Shown here in pieces: positions 1-7,628 of a DNA stretch of 13,503 bases. Below the pieces are notes generated by a model. The model had not been told where the DNA came from. It ran no database searches and was given only the letters and a program-made list of their open reading frames with translations. The DNA is from Oscillospiraceae bacterium. Its GTDB lineage: Bacteria > Bacillota > Clostridia > Oscillospirales > Ruminococcaceae. Position numbers and translations under genes: made by a program. Numbering within the stretch: position 1 is the first letter of the stretch; every line of letters starts with the position of its first letter. The stretch is from positions 1,948 to 15,450 of the forward strand of contig DXNX01000053.1 in assembly GCA_019413245.1 (NCBI GenBank), read 5' to 3'.

Positions 1-1179
1 CATAACGGTGCCGTTCTCGGCAGCCTCGGAGACGTCCTTCATGCCCTTCTGGGCTTCAAAACGGACACGGGAAAGGGTGTCAACGCCTTCCTGGTCGTTG
101 GTCTTCACAACAACCAGATCCAGCTCGTCGTCCACCTTAACAAGGTCTTCCATCTTGGCGTTGGGATCATGCGTCATCTCATTGAGCTTGACGATGCCGG
201 TGTGCTTGGAGCCGTCGATGCCCACGACGCACTCCGTCGGGCTAACGCTGATGACCTTGGCTTTAACGATCTTACCTGCGAACAGCGGCTTTGCTTCGGA
301 AGCCTCGAGCATCTCGGCAAAACTCATGTCGTCACGGATTTCTTCACTCATACAGTTAAGTACCTCCTCAATTATAGACGATGGCGTGGAAGCCCCTGCT
401 GTTACGCCTACCACCTCGGCTCCCTTGAGCCATGCACGATCAAGTTCATCAGCTGTCTCGATCGTAACGGCGTTGGTGTGCCTGGCAGCGACCTGCAACA
501 GTTTCTGGGTGTTGGAGGAATGATGACCACCAATGACGATCATATGATCGCATTTCTGGCTGAGGTCCTCCGCCTCCTGTTGCCTCGCCCACGTTGCATT
601 ACATATTGTATCAAATATTTTGGCATTTGTACACCACTTTTTTAGAAAAGCCTTGCAACTTTCCCAACTTTGGACCCGAAAAGTGGTTTGCGCCACCACA
701 TAAATGGATTTTTGCTGCGCAAGAATTTCGCGCATGCTTTCCAGTTCGTCCAGATTCGCGAAAACCCGCACCTCGCCGCTTGTATGGCCGACAATTCCCT
801 GCACTTCCGGATGGGAGGCATCCCCCGCCACCAGAAGAAGCGCACCATTTTTGCCCGCTTCTTCGGCAATTTTATGGATTTTTGATACGAACGGGCAGGT
901 GGCATCATGAAACGCCAGGCCGCGTGTTCCAATTTTTTCATACACGCTGCGGGGCACCCCGTGACTGCGGATCACCACCTCATATCCGTCGGGCACGGCG
1001 TCCACATCCGGGCAGGTCAAAGCGCCTTTTTCTTCCAGATCGGCCACTACCTGGGGGTTATGGATCAGCGGGCCCAGGGTGGCCACCTTGCAGCCCTTGT
1101 CCAGCAGTTCATAGGTCAGCTTTACCGCCCGGTTCACACCGAAGCAGAAGCCGGCCGTCTTGGCCAGAATAATTTCCAT
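1..1179 (-). CDS. ispH-rpsA: Bifunctional IspH (HMBPP reductase) / ribosomal protein S1 fusion, 3' end cut by window edge
   Basis: The first 393 residues are visible and the frame stays open to base 1. Residues 1-276 are IspH (LytB), the 4Fe-4S enzyme that reduces HMBPP to IPP and DMAPP in the last step of the MEP isoprenoid pathway. The three cluster cysteines are C12 (GFCFGV), C95 (DATCPF) and C193. Substrate-pocket residues are H40, H73, H123, E125, T166, S221-S222-N223 and S264. From M277 an acidic linker leads into an S1 RNA-binding domain (about residues 298-370, starting LFAGKIVKAKVISV); further S1 repeats should lie beyond the edge. IspH-S1 fusions are known in Clostridia. The start at 1179 follows GGAGAA, 17 nt after plsC ends, so this is the last visible gene of the run. 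The stretch coding IspH residues about 130-276 is clearly more AT-rich than the genes upstream. Confidence 0.95.
   Translation of the reverse strand, partial: MEIILAKTAGFCFGVNRAVKLTYELLDKGCKVATLGPLIHNPQVVADLEEKGALTCPDVDAVPDGYEVVIRSHGVPRSVYEKIGTRGLAFHDATCPFVSKIHKIAEEAGKNGALLLVAGDASHPEVQGIVGHTSGEVRVFANLDELESMREILAQQKSIYVVAQTTFRVQSWESCKAFLKKWCTNAKIFDTICNATWARQQEAEDLSQKCDHMIVIGGHHSSNTQKLLQVAARHTNAVTIETADELDRAWLKGAEVVGVTAGASTPSSIIEEVLNCMSEEIRDDMSFAEMLEASEAKPLFAGKIVKAKVISVSPTECVVGIDGSKHTGIVKLNEMTHDPNAKMEDLVKVDDELDLVVVKTNDQEGVDTLSRVRFEAQKGMKDVSEAAENGTVM
351..368 (-). promoter_or_regulatory. Internal ribosome binding site and ATG at the IspH/S1 junction
   Basis: A perfect AGGAGG (368-363) precedes the in-frame ATG at 351-349 (M277 of the fusion) by 11 nt. 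The ATG opens MSEEIRDDMSFAEML, which looks like the natural N-terminus of an S1 protein, and it falls exactly where the IspH domain ends. Seen: SD, spacing and position. Inferred: translation could restart here and give a free S1 protein besides the fusion. Confidence 0.5.
605..633 (-). promoter_or_regulatory. Candidate promoter inside the ispH reading frame
   Basis: On the minus strand TGTACA (633-628; 4 of 6 matches to the -35 consensus) lies 17 bp before TACAAT (610-605; 5 of 6 to the -10). TG-A directly precedes the -10, giving an extended -10 of the form TGnTANAAT. The site sits in an AT-rich patch within GC-rich DNA. A transcript starting near 598 would have a leader of about 250 nt before the internal S1 start at 351. 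AT-rich coding DNA can produce such matches by chance. Confidence 0.35.
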
Positions 1180-1196
1180 GTTGCGTTCTCCTGTGT

Positions 1197-1871
1197 TCAG
1201 GTTCCGGCTTCGGTGCCGGATTCGGGTTCAGCCGCCGGCAGTTCTGCCGGTTCAAAGCTGTTTTCCCGGTACAGCGTTTCCAGGTCATCGGTCAGGCGGC
1301 TGCGCAGGGCGCGCAGTTCCTTGACCTGGTGGCGCGGGTCGGTGATGCGCAGGTCCGCAGCGGGGATGGGCTCCCCGAAGCAGATGCGCATGCGGCAGAA
1401 GGGGCGCATACGGTGGTTGGGGGTATCGTAGATGATGCGGCAGGGCACCATATCCGCCCCCGCCTGCCCGGCAATGACAAAGGCGCCGCTCTTCAGCTTG
1501 CCCAGTTTGCCGTCCTTGCTGCGGGTACCTTCGGGGAAGATGAGCACGCCGGTGCCCTTTTTGCAATCCTCGGTCACCTTGTTGACGGTTTCCATATCGC
1601 CCCGGCCGCGGTCGATGGGCACCGCACCCATGCAGCGCAGGAACCAGCCGATAAGCGGGTTGCGGAACAGCTCCTGCTTGGCCAGGATGCGGAAACGGCG
1701 GAACCGGAATACCACCACCAGGATGAACACCGGGTCCAGGTCCGAAATGTGATTGGGAGCGATGACGATAGGCCGCCCGCGGGGAATACGGTTGCGGCCG
1801 ACGACCTCCACCCGGTAGACAATGTGCATCAGCACCCAGGCCGGGGGCAGCAGGATCCAGTATAAAAGCAT
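1197..1871 (-). CDS. plsC: 1-acyl-sn-glycerol-3-phosphate acyltransferase (PlsC family)
   Basis: This 224-residue protein belongs to the family that acylates lysophosphatidic acid to phosphatidic acid at the cytoplasmic membrane, the branch point of phospholipid synthesis. An N-terminal hydrophobic segment (about 1-20) is followed by the catalytic motif NHxSxxDP at 40-47 (H41, D46) and the substrate-binding FPEGTRS at 112-118. IPIDRG-type block III is seen as VPIDRG near residue 84. Length is normal for the family. The tail after about residue 205 is acidic and proline/alanine-rich, ending PAAEPESGTEAGT, and is probably disordered. The start at 1871 is preceded by GGTGAA and, further upstream, AGGA. 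The gene lies 50 bp after cmk and 17 bp before ispH, an order common in clostridia. Confidence 0.93.
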   Translation of the reverse strand: MLLYWILLPPAWVLMHIVYRVEVVGRNRIPRGRPIVIAPNHISDLDPVFILVVVFRFRRFRILAKQELFRNPLIGWFLRCMGAVPIDRGRGDMETVNKVTEDCKKGTGVLIFPEGTRSKDGKLGKLKSGAFVIAGQAGADMVPCRIIYDTPNHRMRPFCRMRICFGEPIPAADLRITDPRHQVKELRALRSRLTDDLETLYRENSFEPAELPAAEPESGTEAGT

Positions 1872-1921
1872 AAGTTCACCATTTCCTAATTTTTTTACAT
1901 TCCTATGCAGGAAGGCTTGTC

Positions 1922-2584
1922 TCAGATGTGGGCAAGGATGGTCTTTTTCAGCAGGGCAAAGCTCTCCTCGATGCCGATGTCGCTGGTATCCACCAGGATG
2001 GCATCCTCCGCCTGGCGCAGGGGCGCCACAGCGCGGTGGGTGTCCTGATAATCCCGCTGCTCGATGTCGGCCAGAACGGTGGCGTAATCGGTCTGCTTGC
2101 CTTTTTCCAGCAGTTCGGCCAGACGGCGGCGGGCGCGGGCGTCAGCACTGGCGGTCAGGTAAATTTTGACGGTGGCGTTGGGCAGCACCACAGTGCCGAT
2201 GTCCCGGCCATCCATAAGCACATCCCGGCTGGCGGCCAGATTGCGCTGGGTGTCCAGCAGGAAGCTGCGCACCGCCGGGTAGGCAGACACATCCGACGCC
2301 GCCATGCCGATCTCCTCGGCGCGGACGGCTTCGGTCACATCCTCGCCGTTGAGCAGGATGTGCTGGGCGCCGTCCTGCAGGCGGATGTCCAGCTGAATCC
2401 GGGGCAGCAGGGCTTCCACCGCGGCGGGGTCCTTGGTATCCGCACCGGCACGGCGGACATACAGCCCGATGGCGCGATACATGGCGCCGGTATCCACATA
2501 GGTATAGCCCAGGTCGGCCGCCAGGCGGCGGGCCATGCTGGACTTGCCGGCCCCGGACGGGCCGTCAATAGCAACAGAGATCAT
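1922..2584 (-). CDS. cmk: Cytidylate kinase, (d)CMP kinase
   Basis: This 220-residue kinase transfers phosphate from ATP to CMP or dCMP, feeding CTP/dCTP pools and CDP-activated lipid precursors. Motifs are in the expected order. They are the P-loop GPSGAGKS (8-15), DTGAMYR (31-37), the CMP-binding NMP domain (about 40-100), DGRDIGTVV (125-133), the arginine-rich lid starting ARRRLAE (151-157), and QRDYQDTHRAVAPLRQAEDA (176-195). Length matches bacterial Cmk. The start at 2584 has AAGGAG 11 nt upstream. It follows the flavoprotein gene by 20 bp, so the two are almost surely cotranscribed. Confidence 0.97.
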   Translation of the reverse strand: MISVAIDGPSGAGKSSMARRLAADLGYTYVDTGAMYRAIGLYVRRAGADTKDPAAVEALLPRIQLDIRLQDGAQHILLNGEDVTEAVRAEEIGMAASDVSAYPAVRSFLLDTQRNLAASRDVLMDGRDIGTVVLPNATVKIYLTASADARARRRLAELLEKGKQTDYATVLADIEQRDYQDTHRAVAPLRQAEDAILVDTSDIGIEESFALLKKTILAHI

Positions 2585-2604
2585 GAGAACAACGCTCCTT
2601 TATA

Positions 2605-3837
2605 TTAGTCGGCATCCGTTACTGCGGCCGCCGCAGCCTGGGCTGTGGCCCAGGCGATCTGCAGGTTATATCCGCCCGTGCGGGCATCCACGTCCAGAAT
2701 CTCCCCGGCGAAATACAATCCCGGGCAGCGTTTGCTGGCCATGGTTTTGGGGTCCACTTCCCGCACGTCCACACCGCCGGCGGTGATGACCGCGTGTTCC
2801 AGGTCGCCCAGCTCGGTGACAGGCACGGCCCAGTGTTTGCACAGCCGCACCAGGTCCATCTTCTGCTCCCGGGTGATCTGGGCCGCACGGGTGGCGGGGT
2901 CCACGCCCCACTTTTCCACCGCCACCGGGCGCATGGAATGGGGCAGCAGCTTTTCCAGGGCTCCCTGGGCGCTGCGGCCGCCCAGGGCGGCAAAGTCCCG
3001 GGTCAGGCGGTCGTACAGCTGCTTTTCGTCCAGAGCCGGCTTGAGGTCGAACTCGCACACATACTTGTGGGCGTGAATATCGTCGATGTAGGTGGAGGCG
3101 GAGAGCACCAGCGGCCCGGACAGGCCGAAATGGGTGAACAGTGCCTCGCCCAGTTCGGTGAACAGGGGCTTGCCGTCCCGGAGCAGGGTCAGAGTGACAT
3201 TGCGCAGGGACAGGCCCATGAGTTTGCGGCAGGCCGGGTCGGGGGAAACCAGGCTGCACAGGCTGGGCTGGGGCGTCACGATGGTGTGGCCCGCCTGTTC
3301 GGCCAGGCGATAGCCGCTGCCGTCGCTGCCGGTGACCGGGTAACTCACGCCGCCGGTGGCCAGCAGCACATTTTTGGCCCGGTAGGCTTTACCACCGGCG
3401 ATGACGCCCTTGCAGGCGCCGTCTTCCAGGATCAGTTCTTCCGCGTCCGCCTTGACGAAGCGGACCTCCGCCGCATACTGCCGCAGGGCGGCCAGCACAT
3501 CTGCGGCCCGGTCGCTCTGGGGAAACACCCGGCGGCCCCGCTCGGTTTTCAGGGGCACATCCAGGGATTCGAACAGGTCCATGGCCGCCGAGGGCGGAAA
3601 GGCATGCAGGCAGGAGAACAAAAAGCGGGGATTGCGGCGCACATAATTCATGAATTCCCGGGGGTCGCAGTCATTGGTGACATTGCAGCGGCCCTTGCCG
3701 GTGATGAGCAGTTTCTGGCCCGGGCCTTTGGGGTTGTGTTCCAGCACGGTGACCGAAGCCCCCCGGGCACAAGCGGCCCCGGCGGCCATCAGTCCGGCCG
3801 CGCCGCCGCCCACGATAAGAAGATCATCCAGCGGCAT
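2605..3837 (-). CDS. BaiN/RdsA-family NAD(P)/FAD-dependent flavoprotein (HI0933/YhiN type)
   Basis: This 410-residue flavoprotein has a Rossmann dinucleotide fold. Visible motifs are GGGAAG (10-15), the family signature GKGRCNVTN (47-55), ATGGVSYP (160-167), FTHFGLSGP (234-242) and the C-terminal FAD-binding block AGEILDVDARTGGYNLQIAWATAQ around 377-400, split here only by position. The family includes E. coli RdsA (YhiN), which makes dihydrouridine in 23S rRNA, and BaiN, linked to bile-acid metabolism in Clostridium scindens. The widespread housekeeping copy next to cmk is more likely the rRNA enzyme, but the sequence alone does not settle this. The start at 3837 has an excellent AAAGGAGG, 7 nt away, lying within the end of the upstream gene. 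The 14-nt overlap with that gene suggests translational coupling. Confidence 0.88.
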   Translation of the reverse strand: MPLDDLLIVGGGAAGLMAAGAACARGASVTVLEHNPKGPGQKLLITGKGRCNVTNDCDPREFMNYVRRNPRFLFSCLHAFPPSAAMDLFESLDVPLKTERGRRVFPQSDRAADVLAALRQYAAEVRFVKADAEELILEDGACKGVIAGGKAYRAKNVLLATGGVSYPVTGSDGSGYRLAEQAGHTIVTPQPSLCSLVSPDPACRKLMGLSLRNVTLTLLRDGKPLFTELGEALFTHFGLSGPLVLSASTYIDDIHAHKYVCEFDLKPALDEKQLYDRLTRDFAALGGRSAQGALEKLLPHSMRPVAVEKWGVDPATRAAQITREQKMDLVRLCKHWAVPVTELGDLEHAVITAGGVDVREVDPKTMASKRCPGLYFAGEILDVDARTGGYNLQIAWATAQAAAAAVTDAD

Positions 3838-5530
3838 TCAGGTTCCTCCTTTGCCGGGCAGCCCCCACAAAGCTGAGGGCCACAAACAACACCAGCAGCG
3901 GCTGCACCGTTGCCAGATACATGGTGGACGTGCCGATGCCGAAGCTGGACACCTCCACAAAAGCGATCATGCCGCAGCGCAGCGCGGCCATGAAGAGAAT
4001 CATCGTCTGCAAAGTCCAGGGCACCAGGGCGGTGAAGCATTTCCGGGCGGCCCGCACGCTGGCGGGCAGGGCACGCAGCCAGAAGAGCACCGCCAGAACA
4101 AAGCACACCGGCAGAACAAAGGCCCACACCAGGCGCAGCGCCCCCAGCAAGCCGAAGACCAGCTTCTGGTTGGGGCTGTAATAGGGGGTATCCTTGCCTG
4201 CCTCGGCGGCACCGTTCAGGCCGCAGTGCAGGTAGCCGGACCACTGGGCAAAGTCTTCCGGCGTACCGATGGACCGCTGGCTCTCGTAGGGGGCACAGTC
4301 CTGGAAAGTCAGCACCCAACCCAGGCTGCGGACACTTTCTTGCAGGGTGGGCAGCACATACTCCGCCCGGATGGGCTGGGTGGTGCCGCTGCGGGGGCCG
4401 CTGCGGGTGGGCAGAGTGCCGTCCTCGCAGGCGGCGTTGACCTTGTCCGCCACCGTTTGCCAGTACGCTTCAGCGCCTGCGGCGGTATCGTAAATGCCTT
4501 CGTATTGCGCCGCCCTGCGGATGGCCCAATAGAAACTGCCGGCGCGGTAGTCCTCCAGTTCGGGGTCCCGGAAGTCGTTGATCATCTGGGGGTCTTCCTC
4601 CAGCCAGTAGGACAGGGGTTCCAGCTCGGGCACCGCCTCATACAGCTTCTGCCGGGCATCGGCGGGCACGCTGAGCATGGGGTCCTCGGCCTCGGTGGCC
4701 ACCCGGCTCATGGCGCCCATGGCATCGGCAAAGGCGCCGCCGGAGAAATCGGACAGGGTGAACACCCCGTAATACGCCTGGTTCAGGGCGCAGAAGATGC
4801 CGATGCCCCCCGCCAGCATGGCGTAAGGCAGGGCCTGCACCAGCACCCGGGTCCAGCGGCGGCGGCGAACCGCCACCCCCAGCATGCCCAGAGTGGCCAG
4901 CACGGTGAAGGGCAGCAGGAACAGCCCGGCGTCCTCCCGGTTGAGGTATCCGGCGGTCAGGCCCGCCCCGCCCGCCAGCAGCCAGGGCCACAGGGGGGTG
5001 CGGTCGGTGCGCAGCACCCGCAGGGCCGCCGCCGAGAACCCGGCAAAGGCCAGCAGGCAGAGCGCCGGGAAAATATTGTCGCGGTAGACGCGCAGGGTGT
5101 AGGACGCCCAGGAAGTGGGCAGGTACGCCAGGGCCGCAAACAGGCCCAGGGTCACGACCCGGCCTTTTTCCGCAGGCCATTTTTCCCACAAAGGCGAGAA
5201 GGCAAAGGCCGCGAACAGCGCAGCGGCACACCACAGCGCCACCCCGCCCAGCAGGTACGGGATGTGAAGAGCGTTCAAAAACGCCAGCCACACCGGGAAG
5301 AACATGGACTTGGACAGGGTGAGGTAATCGTACGCACCCAGCCACTGCCCGGCCGAGATGGACTGAGCGGCCCGGAACATGAGTTCATCGTCCAAAGGAG
5401 CGCCGCCCACCCAGGTGTAGGCTTGCTGGAAGCCGGTGAGTGCCAGACGCACCAGCACCAGCGCAGCCACCCACACCCAGAAGGCGCGGCGGGACAGGTT
5501 GATTCGGTTTTTCAGGTGGGAAAACGGCAT
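3824..5530 (-). CDS. GT-C fold polytopic membrane glycosyltransferase (uncharacterised)
   Basis: This 568-residue integral membrane protein has a first membrane segment at about 17-34 and then a loop carrying D47-D48-E49. An acidic motif just after the first helix is the usual mark of GT-C enzymes (ArnT, PMT, GT39-like), which use polyprenyl-phosphate sugars outside the membrane. Further hydrophobic segments lie near 77-111 (two), 124-142, 151-173, 180-196, 202-221, 229-249, 456-488 (two), 500-527 and 534-557. A long soluble loop (about 255-453), likely extracytoplasmic, separates the two membrane halves. Other possible active-site motifs are LRVYRDN (146-152) and NRED (197-200). The start at 5530 has AAAGGA 7 nt upstream. 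It follows the membrane GT2 gene by 34 bp. The GT-C assignment is by topology and motif; donor and acceptor are unknown. Confidence 0.75.
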   Translation of the reverse strand: MPFSHLKNRINLSRRAFWVWVAALVLVRLALTGFQQAYTWVGGAPLDDELMFRAAQSISAGQWLGAYDYLTLSKSMFFPVWLAFLNALHIPYLLGGVALWCAAALFAAFAFSPLWEKWPAEKGRVVTLGLFAALAYLPTSWASYTLRVYRDNIFPALCLLAFAGFSAAALRVLRTDRTPLWPWLLAGGAGLTAGYLNREDAGLFLLPFTVLATLGMLGVAVRRRRWTRVLVQALPYAMLAGGIGIFCALNQAYYGVFTLSDFSGGAFADAMGAMSRVATEAEDPMLSVPADARQKLYEAVPELEPLSYWLEEDPQMINDFRDPELEDYRAGSFYWAIRRAAQYEGIYDTAAGAEAYWQTVADKVNAACEDGTLPTRSGPRSGTTQPIRAEYVLPTLQESVRSLGWVLTFQDCAPYESQRSIGTPEDFAQWSGYLHCGLNGAAEAGKDTPYYSPNQKLVFGLLGALRLVWAFVLPVCFVLAVLFWLRALPASVRAARKCFTALVPWTLQTMILFMAALRCGMIAFVEVSSFGIGTSTMYLATVQPLLVLFVALSFVGAARQRRNLNAAG

Positions 5531-5564
5531 GAGGGGTCCTTTCCGGCACCAAAGGCTCGGTGAT

Positions 5565-6500
5565 TCACTTCTGGATCTTTTCGATGCTCTCGATGAGATA
5601 TTTCTGCTGTTTGAAGGTCAGGTCCACCAGCAAAGACAGGTACTTGATGATGATGGTCAGCACCGCAAACACCCCGGCAAAGCCCAGGGTCAGCACAAAC
5701 ATGGTGGTGGTCCAGCCCTCAATGGGATGACCGGTGCAGAAGATGATAAAGGTATAGGCCAGTTCCGCCAGGGCCAGCACCATCATGGCCAGGGCGATGC
5801 CGGCGCTGAGACGGAACCCGGCGTCGGTGTACAGGGCCAGGCTGTCGGCGGCCAGGGCGAAGCGTCCGGCGGGCTTGTCGGTGAGGCGGCCGTCAAATTC
5901 CAGGTCGGTCATCTTCAGGCCGGAAGCCGCATACGCTGCCTTGCGGTAAGGCAGATGAGCGCTGGAAGCGTGCACCCGGTTGATAGCCCGCCGGGTGACC
6001 AGGCGGAAAGCATCGGTGCGCAGGCGGTAGGCGCTGTGGGAGTTGGCGTTGAAAATGCGGTAGAACAGCCCACTGCCGCCCCGGGTCTGTTTGGGGCAGA
6101 CCGAGACGATGTCGCTGCCCTGCTGGGCGGTGCGGTAGGCCTCGAAGATCAGGGAGGCATCGTAGGGCATCTCGGTGGAATCAAACTCATAGACATAGTC
6201 GCCGATGGCGGCGTCCAGTCCGGCGTTCATGGCGGGCTCCAGTCCCTGGTGCAGGCTCATGTGCAGGATGGTCAGGGGTTTGGGCAGATCGGCGGCCCAG
6301 GTCCGCAGAGCTTTCACCACCGATTGGTCGGCGGCGTCATCCACCGCCACCAGTTCATACTGGGCAAAGTGGGCTTCCAGCTCATCGGTCAGGGTCTGGA
6401 AAAAGCGGAGGGTCCGTTCGGCGTCGCCCCGCAGGTACACCACCGCCGAGATGAAATTCTTTTCTTTGTTGAGCTTTTCGCTCAAAGATTCCTGGTTCAT
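5565..6500 (-). CDS. Membrane-anchored family 2 glycosyltransferase, divergent GtrB-like
   Basis: This 311-residue protein has a GT-A domain (about 15-215) and two C-terminal membrane helices (about 232-256 and 263-290), the architecture of GtrB/DPM-type enzymes that put a sugar on polyprenyl phosphate at the inner membrane face. V53-D54-D55 lies where GT2 enzymes bind the nucleotide. The next acidic site reads YEFDSTEMP (104-112) instead of the usual DADLQ/DxD. Its aspartate D107 is kept but the second acidic residue is shifted to E110, so metal binding may differ. The start overlaps the stop of the FAD oxidoreductase by 4 nt (TCAT on the plus strand), with GAGGT about 9 nt upstream inside that gene. 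Sugar and acceptor cannot be read from the sequence. A second GT2 enzyme sits two genes upstream. Confidence 0.82.
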   Translation of the reverse strand: MNQESLSEKLNKEKNFISAVVYLRGDAERTLRFFQTLTDELEAHFAQYELVAVDDAADQSVVKALRTWAADLPKPLTILHMSLHQGLEPAMNAGLDAAIGDYVYEFDSTEMPYDASLIFEAYRTAQQGSDIVSVCPKQTRGGSGLFYRIFNANSHSAYRLRTDAFRLVTRRAINRVHASSAHLPYRKAAYAASGLKMTDLEFDGRLTDKPAGRFALAADSLALYTDAGFRLSAGIALAMMVLALAELAYTFIIFCTGHPIEGWTTTMFVLTLGFAGVFAVLTIIIKYLSLLVDLTFKQQKYLIESIEKIQK

Positions 6501-7615
6501 ACGTCCAATACCTCATCCAAATCGTAGACGGTGTTGATCTTGCCCGAAAGCACGCTGATCATAGTGGGGGCCTTGTGCATCACCCGCACCACCGTGGGGC
6601 GGGAGTCGTCGATCTCGCTGGCTTTCAGGATGGGCTTCATGCTGAACAGGCTGCTCTTGTAGGTGAAGCCGTACTCCTCTTTCAGGTATTTGCGGGCCAG
6701 CTGGCTCATATACGGCCAGGCAGATTCCGGCTTGGCCGGGCATTCGTTGCAGTTGAACAGGCTGCCGGGGGCACAGCGGCCCTCGCTGCGCTGCTGGCAG
6801 GGGAAGGTGGCCACCGAATCATAGCTGGTTTCGTGGGGCGTAAAGGTCACGCTGGTCAGGCTGTGCAGGCCGGTCTGGCCGAAAGGCATCAGGCTGAAGA
6901 AAGGCCCGTCCATGACGGTGATGCCCACGTTTTTCAGGGGTTCGGCCACCTCGCACAGGATGATCTCGCACTTTTCGTACTTGATCTGGAAAGGCGGCAG
7001 TCCCAGCATGGCATGCACATCGTTGACCCCCGCATAGGTGGCGTTGAGCAGGAAGGGCGCTTCGGCCTGCACGTCCCCTGCCTTGACCTGCCAGATGTCC
7101 CCGTGTTCCCGGATGGAATCCGGCTTGTGGCTATACAGGACGGTCACGTTGGGCAGCTTGGCCAGCTGTTCCAGGAACCATTTTTTCAACACCTGGGCAT
7201 CGTAGGTGTACTCGGTGGTCAGGAACGCGCCGTCACACAGACCCGGATTGAAGTACCGGGTGGGGGGCACATCGTCGCAGCGGATGTCCGCCGCCGCGCA
7301 GAACCGCCGGAAGGCCGCCGCATCGGTCCAGGAAAAGTGCGCACTGGTGGCATAGACCTGGTCGAACTTTGTGTGCAGGCAAAAGCTGTAATCCTGACAG
7401 AAGCGCTGAAAATAATGGGCGCTCTTGATGGCGGTGGAGTAGCTGCGGGGGTAGTGATACCCCATGTGCACCCGGGCCTGGTTGATGTAGGTAGCCCGCA
7501 TGAAGGGAGCAGGGTCCCGCTCCAGCACCAGCACCCGCTGGCCGGCGGCACCGCATTTCTGGGCCGCATACAGGCCATACAGACCCGCACCCAGGATGAT
7601 TTTATCGTAGTTCAT
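6497..7615 (-). CDS. FAD-dependent oxidoreductase (DAO-like) with four-cysteine insert, glycan cluster type
   Basis: This 372-residue protein has an N-terminal FAD-binding GAGLYG (9-14), E32 at the end of the second strand for ribose binding, and the stretch NQARVHMGYHYPRS (45-58), typical of DAO-superfamily enzymes in polysaccharide clusters. Residues 273-292 hold C273-X7-C281-X7-C289-X2-C292, a possible metal or Fe-S site or structural disulfide cluster. The ATG at 7615 was chosen because GGAAAGGA lies 7 nt upstream; a TTG at 7636 in the same frame would put that SD inside the gene. A near-palindrome fills the 47-bp gap to the upstream glycosyltransferase gene. The substrate is unknown. The setting suggests oxidation of a sugar, or of a sugar-linked group, during surface glycan assembly. 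Confidence 0.8.
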   Translation of the reverse strand: MNYDKIILGAGLYGLYAAQKCGAAGQRVLVLERDPAPFMRATYINQARVHMGYHYPRSYSTAIKSAHYFQRFCQDYSFCLHTKFDQVYATSAHFSWTDAAAFRRFCAAADIRCDDVPPTRYFNPGLCDGAFLTTEYTYDAQVLKKWFLEQLAKLPNVTVLYSHKPDSIREHGDIWQVKAGDVQAEAPFLLNATYAGVNDVHAMLGLPPFQIKYEKCEIILCEVAEPLKNVGITVMDGPFFSLMPFGQTGLHSLTSVTFTPHETSYDSVATFPCQQRSEGRCAPGSLFNCNECPAKPESAWPYMSQLARKYLKEEYGFTYKSSLFSMKPILKASEIDDSRPTVVRVMHKAPTMISVLSGKINTVYDLDEVLDV

Positions 7616-7628
7616 GGCGGATTCCTTT

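Noticed and set aside
705..724. 20-bp stretch similar to 11124-11143 (17 of 20 identical)
   Set aside because: One copy is coding sequence in ispH and the other intergenic. The match is short and AT-rich with no third copy seen, so chance is the simplest explanation.
1872..1921. Small hairpin with TTCCT/AGGAA arms between cmk and plsC as terminator
   Set aside because: Only 5 bp long, and in the direction of transcription it is followed by an A-run, not a U-run.
2794..3876. 360-codon open frame on the plus strand
   Set aside because: Shadow of the flavoprotein gene on the opposite strand, with low-complexity G/Q/A-rich product and no motif.
3650..5563. 637-codon open frame on the plus strand
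   Set aside because: It is antisense to the GT-C gene. Its product is rich in Q, H, G and R with no domain, and it has no good SD. High GC at third codon positions on the minus strand removes stops from this frame.
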